Positions 25,582 through 34,217 of a stretch of DNA of 64,000 bases are shown here, piece after piece. The stretch is from Tangfeifania diversioriginum. Its GTDB lineage: Bacteria > Bacteroidota > Bacteroidia > Bacteroidales > Prolixibacteraceae. Location: NCBI GenBank assembly GCA_945873105.1, contig CAMCBW010000025.1, positions 1 to 64,000 of the forward strand, in the 5' to 3' direction. The position numbers and the translations under genes were made by a program. The notes beneath the pieces are model-generated. The model made no database searches and was not told the origin of the DNA. It worked only from the letters and a program-made list of their open reading frames with translations. How positions within the stretch are numbered: the first letter of the stretch is position 1; the number at the start of each line of letters is the position of its first letter.

Positions 25582-25611
25582 GCATAACTCATAACTCATA
25601 ACTCATAACTT
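25582..25611. repeat. ATAACTC tandem words
   Basis: Four consecutive CATAACT-type units between the LarA-family gene and the PdxB-like gene, preceded (25519-25560) by GAGA/AAGAGAC purine-rich words. The inverted form is found at 19280-19312 and 26769-26791. Confidence 0.8.
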
Positions 25612-25656
25612 GTTCCGAGAAGTACAACTATTTGGATTACAGACAATAAAGATAGA

Positions 25657-26778
25657 ATGAAGATTGTTATCGACGACAAAATACCCTACATTCAGGGCGC
25701 TCTGGAACCTTTTGCCGAAGTGGTCTACCTGCCCGGACCGAAGACAACTGCAGAGGTCGTCAGAGATGCGGACGCTATTATTACCCGTACCAGGACCATT
25801 TGCAACGAAGCTCTGTTGTCGGGTTCTTCCGTCAGGATAATTGCTTCCGCGACGATCGGATACGATCACATCGACACAGAGTTTTGTGACCGTGCGGGGA
25901 TTAAATGGACCAATGCCCCCGGGTGCAATGCGAAATCTGTCGAGCAGTACATTGCTTCAGCCATCCTGGTAATGGCTGAAAAAAAGGACTGGGACCTTGC
26001 AGGCAAAACCATCGGTATTGTTGGTGTTGGCAATGTTGGTTCAAAAGTTGCCAAAATAGCGGAGATCCTCGGCATGCGTGTCTTGCTGAACGATCCGCCG
26101 CGTACCCGCCAGGAGGGCGAGGCTGGTTTTGTCACCCTGGACAGGATTCTCGTGGAGGCCGATCTGATTACCCTGCATGTTCCCCTGAACCAGGAGGGAC
26201 CCGATGCAACCTGGCACATGGCCGATGAGCAACTGTTTGCCCGCATGTCGCGGAAACCTCTCTTTATCAACAGTTGCAGGGGTGAAGTGGTGAAGACCTC
26301 TGCCTTGAAACAAGCCATTGTTGCCGGGCAAATCTCTGGTGCAGTGGTAGATTGTTGGGAAAACGAGCCCGATATCGATCTGGAACTGCTTGGATTGGTC
26401 GACCTTGCCACTCCGCACATTGCCGGATATTCCAGAGATGGGAAGGCCAATGGAACAGAGATGAGTGTGCAGGCAGTCAGCCGCTACCTGGGGTTGGGTG
26501 CAAAAAATTGGAAAGCAACCAATGTGGAGAAACCCGCTGTTGCTGAAATCCTGATCGATGGAGGCAACAAAACCAACAGACAGATCCTGGCCGAGGCCAT
26601 TCTGGCTACGTACGACATCCGGCAGGATGATGCCCGCCTGAGGGAAAGCGTTGCAACTTTTGAAAAGCAACGGGGTGATTATCCTGTCAGAAGGGAATTT
26701 CCTGCCTATACCGTAGCCGGAAAGTTCAACAATCCCAAAGTAATCGATAAACTGAAGAGAATAGGGTTTAAGTTATGA
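25657..26778 (+). CDS. pdxB: 4-phosphoerythronate dehydrogenase (PdxB-like)
   Basis: A 373-residue D-2-hydroxyacid dehydrogenase. It has the start MKIVIDDKIPYIQGALE, IASATIGYDHID, the Rossmann GIVGVGNVGSKVA (near 112), R/E/H catalytic blocks NSCRGEVV and TPHIAGYSRDGKANGT, and a PdxB-type C-terminal dimerisation domain with YPVRREF. The GYSRDGKANGT motif separates PdxB from ordinary phosphoglycerate dehydrogenases. PdxB oxidises 4-phospho-D-erythronate in pyridoxal phosphate synthesis. Its place between the LarA-family gene and gnd is odd and could be chance or reflect a role on another aldonate. Confidence 0.85.
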   Translation: MKIVIDDKIPYIQGALEPFAEVVYLPGPKTTAEVVRDADAIITRTRTICNEALLSGSSVRIIASATIGYDHIDTEFCDRAGIKWTNAPGCNAKSVEQYIASAILVMAEKKDWDLAGKTIGIVGVGNVGSKVAKIAEILGMRVLLNDPPRTRQEGEAGFVTLDRILVEADLITLHVPLNQEGPDATWHMADEQLFARMSRKPLFINSCRGEVVKTSALKQAIVAGQISGAVVDCWENEPDIDLELLGLVDLATPHIAGYSRDGKANGTEMSVQAVSRYLGLGAKNWKATNVEKPAVAEILIDGGNKTNRQILAEAILATYDIRQDDARLRESVATFEKQRGDYPVRREFPAYTVAGKFNNPKVIDKLKRIGFKL

Positions 26779-26791
26779 GTTATAAGTTATT
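26769..26791. repeat. ATGAGTTATAAGTTAT words
   Basis: Same word family as 19280-19312, overlapping the end of the PdxB-like gene and entering the 72-bp spacer before gnd. Confidence 0.7.
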
Positions 26792-26850
26792 ATTGGAGAT
26801 GTAAACTATTGAGACAATTGTAGATACAAATAATTTTTAATTTTTTTAAA

Positions 26851-28299
26851 ATGAAGAAAGCAGATATTGGGCTGATTGGATTGGCCGTAATGGGGGAGAA
26901 CCTCGTTTTGAACATGGAGAGCAAGGGATTTACCGTTGCTGTATACAACAGGTCGGTTGACAAGGTCGACAAATTTATGGCAGGACGTGGTGCCGGTAAA
27001 AACTTCATTGGATGCCACAGCATTGCAGAGATGTGCCAGAACCTGGAACGTCCTCGCAAAGTAATGATGCTGGTCAAAGCCGGATCACCGGTAGACGATT
27101 TCATCGAGCAGATTATCCCTCACCTCGAAGCCGGCGATATCATCATCGATGGTGGAAACTCCCACTTTCCTGATACCATCCGCCGTACCAAATACGTTGA
27201 GAGCAAGGGACTTCTTTTCATCGGCACAGGTGTTTCAGGTGGGGAAGAGGGAGCACTCCTGGGACCTTCCATGATGCCAGGTGGTTCCCCTGCAGCATGG
27301 CCAGCCGTTAAGACTATTTTTCAGGCTGTTGCAGCCAAGGTTGATGGTGAACCCTGCTGTGACTGGGTTGGAGAGAATGGTGCAGGACACTTCGTCAAGA
27401 TGGTGCACAATGGCATCGAGTACGGTGACATGCAGATCATCTGCGAGGCCTACCAGATCATGAAAGAGCTGCTTGGAATGACAGCAGATGAAATGCACGA
27501 AACATTTGCGGAGTGGAACAAAGGCGACCTCGACAGCTACCTGGTGGAAATTACCCGCGATATCCTTGGTTTCAAGGACGAAAATGGCGATCCGCTTGTC
27601 GAAAAGATTCTGGATACTGCCGGTCAAAAAGGGACCGGGAAATGGACCGGTGTGGCAGCACTTGACCTTGGAATTCCGCTTACATTGATTGGAGAGTCTG
27701 TTTTTGCCAGATGTCTCTCTGCACAGAAAGACTTGAGGGTGAAGGCATCCAAAGTGCTTCATGGTCCGGAGAAGAAATTTACAGGCGATCGCGCCCAATT
27801 CTTAAGCGACTTAAAAGATGCACTTTTCGGAGCAAAGATCATCTCCTATGCCCAGGGCTATGACCTGATGGGTGAAGCCGCAAAAGAGTACAAATGGAAC
27901 CTGAACAACGGTGGTATCGCCCTGATGTGGCGAGGCGGTTGCATCATCCGTTCCGTATTCCTGGGAAAGATCAAGGAGGCTTTTGACAAAAATCCCGGAC
28001 TGGAACACCTTTTGTTGGATAACTATTTCAACGAAACAGTCACAAAAGCCCAGGAGGGTTGGAGAAGAGTGGTAGCTACTGCCTTCACCCAGGGAATTCC
28101 AATCCCCTGTTTGGCTACCGCATTGACCTATTTTGACGGTTTCCGCAGCGAAAGACTTCCTGCCAACCTGTTGCAAGCCCAGCGCGACTATTTCGGAGCT
28201 CACACTTATGAAAGACTCGACAAACCACGCGGGGAATTCTTCCACACCAACTGGACCGGCAGGGGAGGGGATACCGCATCCTCGACTTATACCGTGTAA
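26851..28299 (+). CDS. gnd: 6-phosphogluconate dehydrogenase, decarboxylating
   Basis: A 482-residue full-length enzyme that converts 6-phosphogluconate to ribulose-5-phosphate, CO2 and NAD(P)H. It has GLAVMGENLVLNM at the N-terminal Rossmann site with NRS after the second strand (NADP preference), GTGVSGGEEGA, the catalytic lysine and nearby residues VKMVHNGIEYGDM, and the C-terminal RPRGEFFH-like tail reading DKPRGEFFHTNWTGRGG. It is the last gene of the rightward hexuronate operon and is followed by a terminator at 28343. Its presence here supports a 6-phosphogluconate exit for hexuronates. Confidence 0.96.
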   Translation: MKKADIGLIGLAVMGENLVLNMESKGFTVAVYNRSVDKVDKFMAGRGAGKNFIGCHSIAEMCQNLERPRKVMMLVKAGSPVDDFIEQIIPHLEAGDIIIDGGNSHFPDTIRRTKYVESKGLLFIGTGVSGGEEGALLGPSMMPGGSPAAWPAVKTIFQAVAAKVDGEPCCDWVGENGAGHFVKMVHNGIEYGDMQIICEAYQIMKELLGMTADEMHETFAEWNKGDLDSYLVEITRDILGFKDENGDPLVEKILDTAGQKGTGKWTGVAALDLGIPLTLIGESVFARCLSAQKDLRVKASKVLHGPEKKFTGDRAQFLSDLKDALFGAKIISYAQGYDLMGEAAKEYKWNLNNGGIALMWRGGCIIRSVFLGKIKEAFDKNPGLEHLLLDNYFNETVTKAQEGWRRVVATAFTQGIPIPCLATALTYFDGFRSERLPANLLQAQRDYFGAHTYERLDKPRGEFFHTNWTGRGGDTASSTYTV

Positions 28300-28342
28300 A
28301 GACGTCCGATTGGACGACTCATTTAATTCAATGGTACAATAC

Positions 28343-28373
28343 AAAGCCGCCCAATCAGGTGGCTTTTGTTTTG
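28343..28373 (+). terminator. Intrinsic terminator after gnd
   Basis: AAAGCCGCC and GGTGGCTTT pair around CAATCA and are followed by TGTTTTG. It would end the lacI-to-gnd operon. A smaller GTCC/GGAC hairpin lies just upstream at 28304-28315. Confidence 0.85.
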
Positions 28374-28476
28374 AATACAAGAATGGAATTCAAGAGATAA
28401 TTTAAATGTTAAGAGACCAAACCGGTGTGAATATCCTTATTAAAATTTGTTATCTTCGTATGGTAAAATTTCAGCA

Positions 28477-28746
28477 ATGGGTATAATATCAATGTTTTAT
28501 GGGATTATCAGATCGATGTACTATTTGGATAATCGACAACACAAAATACCACATATCCATGTAAGATATCAGGACGAAGAAGCTGTTATTTCGATTCCGG
28601 AAGGGTTACTTTTAGAAGGGGCGTTAAAGATAAATAAAATGAAACTTGTTCAAGCGTGGATGGAAATTCATCAGGAAGAGCTGTTGGCTGATTGGGAATT
28701 AGCCATACATGGAAAGACAATTTTTAAAATTGATCCTTTAAAATAA
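28477..28746 (+). CDS. DUF4160 domain protein
   Basis: An 89-residue protein. It starts MGIISMFYGIIRSMYYLDNRQHKIPHIHV, matching the DUF4160 pattern (SMFYGI..RMY..D...PHFHA). The ATG at 28477 fits the family start better than the upstream in-frame ATG at 28447. The HxHV histidines are the conserved feature. DUF4160 genes are usually followed by a DUF2442 gene, as here, 6 bp downstream. The pair looks toxin-antitoxin-like but its activity is not established. Confidence 0.88.
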   Translation: MGIISMFYGIIRSMYYLDNRQHKIPHIHVRYQDEEAVISIPEGLLLEGALKINKMKLVQAWMEIHQEELLADWELAIHGKTIFKIDPLK

Positions 28747-28752
28747 ATAGGT

Positions 28753-28989
28753 ATGAATCCCAGGGTTGAAGAAGTAGTAGCAGATCAAGACTACACATTA
28801 TTGATTACCTTCAATAATGGTGAAAAAAAGCGATTTGATGTAAAACCCTATTTGGATACCGGAATCTTCAGCGAATTAAAGGAACCTGAAATATTCTATT
28901 CGGTAAAACCTTTCATGGGAAGTATTGAGTGGTCCAATGGTGCAGATCTTTGTCCGGATACACTTTATTTGGATGGATATAAATATTAA
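28753..28989 (+). CDS. DUF2442 domain protein
   Basis: A 78-residue protein of DUF2442 type. Key features are ADQDYTLLITFNNGEKKRFDVKPYL and a C-terminal GSIEWSNGADLCPDTLY, where W and D/L/Y positions are conserved. It is co-transcribed with the preceding DUF4160 gene and forms a compact two-gene cassette between gnd and the GH18 gene. Function is unknown; genomes often carry several such pairs. It is lower in GC than its neighbours, hinting at mobility. Confidence 0.88.
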   Translation: MNPRVEEVVADQDYTLLITFNNGEKKRFDVKPYLDTGIFSELKEPEIFYSVKPFMGSIEWSNGADLCPDTLYLDGYKY

Positions 28990-29037
28990 AATAACCTGAA
29001 AAATTGCAAATGGGAAGAGGCTGATATCTAATTTTCC

Positions 29038-29045
29038 TATCTTTG
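29038..29045 (+). promoter_or_regulatory. -7 promoter element of the GH18 gene
   Basis: TATCTTTG, a perfect TAnnTTTG match, lies 22 bp before the start codon. No TTG at the right distance was found. Confidence 0.65.
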
Positions 29046-29067
29046 AATCTGTCATACAACATACCAA

Positions 29068-30546
29068 ATGAATTCGATTTCGATGGATTTGAGATGCCTG
29101 CTAATTCTTATTTTTCTCTTATTTAGTCAATTGGTTCGCTCCCAGGAGGATGCGTTGCATATTGGCATACATCAACGCGAGAGTCAGCAATTCAGGAGCC
29201 GTGGCGACTCAATTTTACGATTGCAGCCTGCATCCCTGAGCAGACCCGCTCCTTTGCTGCCCAACAAGAAATCGGATCTTTCCCGCAAGGTATTTGGATG
29301 GCACCCCTATTGGGCCGCAGCATCTGCATATCTTTCCTACGATTACAGCCTGTTAACCCATCTCGCTTACTTTAGTTACGAGACTGATACGCTGACAGGT
29401 GGGTACAAAACCATCAATGGCTGGGACCAAACACCTGTTATAGAGTATGCGCATCAACGTGGTGTAAAAGTATTACTTACTGTTACCAATTTTGGAACAG
29501 CAGCCAACCATGCGCTGCTGAGAGATACCCTGAAACAGATCAAAATGATCGAGACCATAACCAATTTGCTGAAATCAAGAAACGGTGATGGGGTCAATTT
29601 TGATTTTGAATTGGTAAGCCTGGCGCACCGTTCAAACCTGGTCGCATTCATCAGAAGGGCAACAAAAGCCATCAAGGCCGAGCTTCCTGCAGCAGAGATC
29701 TCGATGGCTACCCCCGCGGTAGACTGGAGCGGTTCATGGGATCTTCCTGCACTTGCCAGTTTTTGCGATTATCTGATTGTCATGGGTTATGATTATTATT
29801 GGAGCGGTTCCACGACTGCCGGACCGGTTTCACCCCTGGTAGGAGAGAATTACAATATCACAAAAACAGTTGAAACATACCTGACTGGTGGTGTGCCTCC
29901 CCAAAAACTTCTTCTTGGCATTCCATGGTTTGGATACAATTGGCCCGTAATCAGTAGTGCTCGAAAGGCTACAGCTACAGGCAAAGCCACCTCCCTTACT
30001 GCTGTAGCCGCCGAAACACTTGCCCAAAATTACGGCAAAACTTTCGATCAGGCGACCAAAGTGCCCTGGATAAGCTTCAAGGAGGGTGCCAATCAATACC
30101 GCCAGGTTTGGTACGATGATGCAACAAGTTATGGCCTCAAGTTTGAGTTGGTAGTTCACAACAATCTGGCAGGGATTGGCATATGGGCCCTGAGTTATGA
30201 GAATGGAAGACCGGAACTGTGGCAGGGTATTCAATCAGCTTTTTCAGCAACAGCCATAGATGAGCCATTCTCCCTTGAAAAGCCTTTCGGAAGTTTGGTT
30301 TTGTTTCCCAATCCGGTTTGCAGGAGTGCCACAATTCACTTTTCATTGATGGAGAGCCAGCACGTTGATTTGAATGTTTACGATGTGAACGGGAAATTGG
30401 TGTTGAAACTTCTCAGTAGGTGGTTGCCAGCTGCAGATCATTCAGTAATATTGGATTGTACAGTACTGAAAGATCAACTATATTTGTTGGTTCTTCAATC
30501 AAATAGCGGAAACCTGACGCGTAAATTTGTCGTAAAAAACAATTAA
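29068..30546 (+). CDS. Secreted GH18-like protein with type IX sorting domain
   Basis: A 492-residue secreted protein. The signal peptide spans about 1-25. A GH18 barrel spans about 74-400 with FGWHPYW at the start and the catalytic strand DGVNFDFE (174-181). The general acid E181 and D179 are present, but the usual second Asp is Asn177. YDYYWSG and the late GIGIWALSYE strand also fit GH18. Residues about 415-492 (LFPNPV start, VYDVNGKLV middle, ending RKFVVKNN) look like a type A type IX secretion sorting domain. The likely substrate is chitin or peptidoglycan-type beta-1,4 glycans, or binding only. Confidence 0.85.
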   Translation: MNSISMDLRCLLILIFLLFSQLVRSQEDALHIGIHQRESQQFRSRGDSILRLQPASLSRPAPLLPNKKSDLSRKVFGWHPYWAAASAYLSYDYSLLTHLAYFSYETDTLTGGYKTINGWDQTPVIEYAHQRGVKVLLTVTNFGTAANHALLRDTLKQIKMIETITNLLKSRNGDGVNFDFELVSLAHRSNLVAFIRRATKAIKAELPAAEISMATPAVDWSGSWDLPALASFCDYLIVMGYDYYWSGSTTAGPVSPLVGENYNITKTVETYLTGGVPPQKLLLGIPWFGYNWPVISSARKATATGKATSLTAVAAETLAQNYGKTFDQATKVPWISFKEGANQYRQVWYDDATSYGLKFELVVHNNLAGIGIWALSYENGRPELWQGIQSAFSATAIDEPFSLEKPFGSLVLFPNPVCRSATIHFSLMESQHVDLNVYDVNGKLVLKLLSRWLPAADHSVILDCTVLKDQLYLLVLQSNSGNLTRKFVVKNN

Positions 30547-30560
30547 AAACCGTACCTTTG
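30526..30560 (+). promoter_or_regulatory. Promoter of gpmI
   Basis: TACCTTTG at 30553-30560 matches the -7 consensus, with TTTG at 30526-30529 upstream; the 23-bp spacing is slightly long. The -33 box lies in the last codons of the GH18 gene. Confidence 0.6.
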
Positions 30561-30592
30561 CGGACAAATTTAATTGTTTAAAATCGAACAAA

Positions 30593-32119
30593 ATGACAAA
30601 TATAAAGCGTACACTTTTGATGATTCTTGATGGTTGGGGTATAGGAGACAAAAGCAAATCAGATGTAATCTACTCGACCCATCCTGATTTCATCAATCAT
30701 CTCTGGAACACCTACCCACACTCCCAATTGCTCACCTCTGGTGAGGATGTTGGTCTTCCGGACGGACAGATGGGAAACTCCGAAGTTGGTCACCTGAACA
30801 TCGGTGCCGGCCGGGTATTGTACCAGGATTTGGTCAAGATCAACAAGGCGATACGTGAGAACAAGCTGAAAGATAATATGCAAATTATCAAGGCTTTTAC
30901 CCATGCGAAAGAGCACAACAAACCAGTACACCTGATCGGTTTGATTGGTCCTGGTGGGGTACACGCACTCAGTCTTCACATGGTGGCACTTGCCCAGATT
31001 GCCACTGATATGGGATTGGAAAAGATCTTTGTACATGGCTTGACAGATGGTCGCGATACTGATCCACGTAGCGGTTACGGATTCGTGGAAGAAGACCTGA
31101 AGCAACTGTCATCAACCAAGGCCAAATTTGCCACCCTCATCGGTCGCTATTATGGGATGGACCGCGACAACAACTGGAACCGGGTAAAATTGGCATATGA
31201 CATGCTTACCAAGTCTGTTGGGCAAAAAAGCAAAGATCTGCTGGCTTCTATCCAGACATCCTATGAGGAAGGTATTACCGATGAATTTATCAAGCCAATC
31301 GTAATGACGGATGACCATGATCAACCGTTGGCAACCATTCAGGAGGGAGATGTCGTGATCTGTTTCAACTACCGTACCGACCGTTTGCGTGAGATGACCA
31401 TCGCATTTACCCAGGAGAATCACCACGAGCAAGAGATGCATACCATTCCGCTGGAGTGGTACACCATGACCAATTACAAATCTTCCTTCAAAAATATCCA
31501 CGTCATTTTCGACAAGGACAATGTTTACAATACGCTTGGCGAAGTAGTTTCCAAAGCGGGATTGAACCAGATCAGAATTGCTGAAACAGAGAAGTATGCC
31601 CATGTGACCTTCTTTTTCTCCGGTGGACGGGAGAGTGAATTCAATGGAGAAAAGCGTATTTTGATTCCTTCCCCCAAGGTAGCTACCTATGACCTGCAAC
31701 CTGAGATGTCGGCTCCTTTGGTCAAAGATGCCATTGTCGCCGAATTGCAAAAGAAGAGTGCCGATTTTATCTGTCTGAATTTTGCCAATGGCGACATGGT
31801 GGGCCATACAGGTGTTTACAGTGCCATTCAGACAGCCGTCAAGGCAGTCGATCAATGCGTAAAGGAAGTAGTTGAAGCTGCCCGTTCCAATGGATACGAT
31901 GTGATGGTGATTGCCGATCATGGCAATGCCGATTTTGCCGTCAACGAAGATGGTAGTGCCAATACTGCCCACTCACTCAATCCTGTACCCTGCATCTGGG
32001 TGACCGACAACAAGAGTGCCGTCATTAACAACGGAATACTGGCAGATGTGGCTCCTACCATTTTGACCATTATGGGGTTGCCGGTACCCCCTGAAATGAC
32101 TGGAAAAGTACTGATATGA
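30593..32119 (+). CDS. gpmI: 2,3-bisphosphoglycerate-independent phosphoglycerate mutase
   Basis: A 508-residue glycolytic enzyme, full length. It interconverts 3- and 2-phosphoglycerate through a phosphoserine intermediate with two manganese ions. D13 (LMILDGWG) is a metal ligand and S63 in GQMGNSEVGHLNIGAGR is the nucleophile. The C-terminal metal sites ADHGNAD and GHTG are present. The alkaline-phosphatase-like and phosphotransferase domains are both intact. Its stop codon overlaps the start of the DUF3109 gene by four bases (ATGA), implying coupling. Confidence 0.97.
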   Translation: MTNIKRTLLMILDGWGIGDKSKSDVIYSTHPDFINHLWNTYPHSQLLTSGEDVGLPDGQMGNSEVGHLNIGAGRVLYQDLVKINKAIRENKLKDNMQIIKAFTHAKEHNKPVHLIGLIGPGGVHALSLHMVALAQIATDMGLEKIFVHGLTDGRDTDPRSGYGFVEEDLKQLSSTKAKFATLIGRYYGMDRDNNWNRVKLAYDMLTKSVGQKSKDLLASIQTSYEEGITDEFIKPIVMTDDHDQPLATIQEGDVVICFNYRTDRLREMTIAFTQENHHEQEMHTIPLEWYTMTNYKSSFKNIHVIFDKDNVYNTLGEVVSKAGLNQIRIAETEKYAHVTFFFSGGRESEFNGEKRILIPSPKVATYDLQPEMSAPLVKDAIVAELQKKSADFICLNFANGDMVGHTGVYSAIQTAVKAVDQCVKEVVEAARSNGYDVMVIADHGNADFAVNEDGSANTAHSLNPVPCIWVTDNKSAVINNGILADVAPTILTIMGLPVPPEMTGKVLI

Positions 32120-32691
32120 TTGAGATTGGAAAGACCATTCTCAGTCTGGATGTGATCGAATCTAAATTCTGTTGCGACCTGGATCAGTGCAAAGGTGCCT
32201 GTTGTATAGAGGGTGACAGCGGTGCCCCGGTCACTACCGAAGAGGCTGAAACCATCGAAAGACTCTATCCCGATTTCAGGGAATACCTCTCCGCTGAAAA
32301 TCAGGCAGAGATCTCCAGACAGGGATTTTCACTCATTGATCAGGATGGTGATCTGGTAACTCCGATTGTAGGGAAAAATGAGTGTGTTTTTACCTTTGTG
32401 AATGAGAAGGGAATCACCTTGTGCGCCATTGAAAGAGCCTTCTTTGAGAAAAATACCGGGTTCAGAAAGCCGGTCTCCTGCCATCTCTTTCCCATCCGGA
32501 TTACCGAATACAAACGTTTCGACGGAGTGAACTATGAAAAGCTGAAAATTTGTAAACCAGGAAGGATGTGTGGCAAGAGCAATAACCTGCCTTTGTGGAA
32601 ATACTTGAAGGAACCACTGGTGCGAAAATATGGTGAGTCCTGGTACCAGGAGTTGGAATTGGTGGTAGAAAATCTCCCAAAACACATTTGA
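32116..32691 (+). CDS. DUF3109 family cysteine-rich protein
   Basis: A 191-residue cytoplasmic protein. The N-terminus has a CCDLDQCKGACCIEGDSGAP cluster and more cysteines follow in CAIE, SCHLFPIR and CKPGRMCG, eight in all. This matches the CxxCxxxCC-type DUF3109 family of Bacteroidota, related to the YkgJ-type putative iron-sulfur or zinc-binding proteins. No enzymatic function is established. The four-base overlap with gpmI is notable. A bidirectional terminator follows. Confidence 0.85.
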   Translation: MIEIGKTILSLDVIESKFCCDLDQCKGACCIEGDSGAPVTTEEAETIERLYPDFREYLSAENQAEISRQGFSLIDQDGDLVTPIVGKNECVFTFVNEKGITLCAIERAFFEKNTGFRKPVSCHLFPIRITEYKRFDGVNYEKLKICKPGRMCGKSNNLPLWKYLKEPLVRKYGESWYQELELVVENLPKHI

Positions 32692-32694
32692 AAG

Positions 32695-32729
32695 AAACAA
32701 AAGAAGTCAGTTAATGACTTCTTTTGTTT
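32695..32729. terminator. Bidirectional terminator between DUF3109 gene and adk
   Basis: A 15-bp perfect stem, AAACAAAAGAAGTCA with TGACTTCTTTTGTTT, around GTTAA. It has T-rich flanks on both strands and includes the adk stop codon. Confidence 0.9.
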
Positions 32730-33304
32730 AATGGCAACCTTTCGATGATGGCCTTTAAACGGTCAGTAATCTCCTGCACCGTTCCAATGCCATTGATTCG
32801 CTCATATTTTCCAACCTTACTGTAGTAACTGATCAGTGGAGCCGTTTTTTGGTTGTAGACCTCTATCCTGTTCTCAATGACCGATCTATTGGCGTCGTCG
32901 CTTCTGCCGGAAGAATTTCCCCTGTTTATCAGCCGTGCAAGCAGTTGCTCTTTTTCTACCTCCAACGACAACATGGCACTGACACTGCGACCATAATGAA
33001 CCAGAAGATTGTCCAGGGCCTCAGCCTGTGGCAGCGTTCTCGGGAATCCATCGAAAAGAAACCCTTTGGCCAAAGGATTATTGTCCAATTGATGCCTGAT
33101 CAGCTCGATGACCAAATCATCGGGTACAAGTTCACCCCTGTCTATAATCTCTTTGGCAATCAGGCCTGTTTCAGTTCCTTCAGCTATTTCGTCCCTGAGA
33201 ATTTCTCCTGTTGACAAATGGATCAATTGGTACGCCTTTGCCAGGTTGGTTGCTTGGGTTCCTTTTCCTGCTCCGGGTGGACCAAATATAACAAGGTTTA
33301 TCAT
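32711..33304 (-). CDS. adk: Adenylate kinase
   Basis: A 197-residue enzyme (ATP + AMP to 2 ADP). The P-loop GPPGAGKGT is at 8-16, with HLSTGEILR, the AMP-site GFLFDGFPRT, and a short LID (NRGNSSGRSDDAN) lacking the zinc-binding cysteines of longer forms. It is the second gene of an hpt-adk operon, five bases after hpt, common in Bacteroidota. The usual downstream obg GTPase gene is absent; the DUF3109 gene converges on it instead. Confidence 0.96.
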   Translation of the reverse strand: MINLVIFGPPGAGKGTQATNLAKAYQLIHLSTGEILRDEIAEGTETGLIAKEIIDRGELVPDDLVIELIRHQLDNNPLAKGFLFDGFPRTLPQAEALDNLLVHYGRSVSAMLSLEVEKEQLLARLINRGNSSGRSDDANRSVIENRIEVYNQKTAPLISYYSKVGKYERINGIGTVQEITDRLKAIIERLPLNKRSH

Positions 33305-33309
33305 GATGA

Positions 33310-33849
33310 TTATTTTACTAACGTATAAATGTCCTTCAGATTGCGTCCCCTGCGGTCGTAGTCCAATCCATACCCAACAATGAAATCATTGGGGATCTCC
33401 AACCCAACATAATCAAGATGGACTGCTGTTTTCATTGCCGCCGGTTTGAAAAGCAAAGTTGCTATCTTCACCTCTTTGGCACCCCTTTCCGATATCTGAG
33501 CCATTACATCGGCAATGGTGTGGCCTGAGTCAACAATATCTTCCAAAATTACCACAGTGCGATCCTTGATGTTTTCATTCAAGCCTATTAACTCCTTAAT
33601 TTCACCAGTAGATGCCGTACCAGCGTAAGAGGCTAGTTTAAGAAAGGAAATTTCTGCGTCATTCAATTCCAACTCTTTCATTAAATCAGCTGCAAACATA
33701 AACGAACCATTCAGGATACAAACAAATAGCGTGTTTTTTCCTTCGAGGTCAACCTTCATTTGGCCGGCCATTTTTTGGATTGCTTTCTGTATCTCTTCGA
33801 ATGGTAGAGAGATTTCAAATTCCTTGTCCCATAGTTTGATTCGTTTCAT
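33310..33849 (-). CDS. hpt: Hypoxanthine phosphoribosyltransferase
   Basis: A 179-residue purine-salvage enzyme that transfers ribose-5-phosphate from PRPP to hypoxanthine/guanine. The PRPP-binding motif VVILEDIVDSGHT and C-terminal VGYGLDYDRRGRNL are conserved, and the loop with SYAGTASTGEI is present. It is first in the hpt-adk operon. A TATATTTA box on the minus strand about 100 bp upstream could be the promoter. Confidence 0.95.
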   Translation of the reverse strand: MKRIKLWDKEFEISLPFEEIQKAIQKMAGQMKVDLEGKNTLFVCILNGSFMFAADLMKELELNDAEISFLKLASYAGTASTGEIKELIGLNENIKDRTVVILEDIVDSGHTIADVMAQISERGAKEVKIATLLFKPAAMKTAVHLDYVGLEIPNDFIVGYGLDYDRRGRNLKDIYTLVK

Positions 33850-34217
33850 AAAAGAATGGTTTGTTTTTAAGGTCCTTCAATATTTGCCTGATCTACTTTT
33901 AACCCAGTACCTGTTCGTGTCAAGCTCACCTAAATATAGAATTAATTGTTCTTCATTGGATGCAGGTTGCGCCAATTTTTTGGTTGGCAACAGTCTGCAA
34001 TGACGTAAACCTTTAGATTACTGATATATAATATCTGTTACAATTGCGATTCCAAAGAAGAACAGACCAAAGCGGCTGTCATCGAATTGTCGTTTAAATG
34101 GTTTGGCAAATATAAAATATTCTTTTGGGGAGGGCAAAAAAAAATGGGTCTGTGCGTTACCAAAAGGTTAATATCCCGAATATATTGTAATTTTGGGGAA
34201 TTAAACAGAAAACCACC
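33850..34217. other. Divergent intergenic region hpt/purE
   Basis: No gene. It must hold the hpt promoter (minus) and the purE promoter; for the latter TAATTTTG at 34188-34195 is a perfect -7 box, 22 bp before the ATG. Several AT-only tracts lie in the middle. No purine riboswitch was recognised. Confidence 0.6.
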
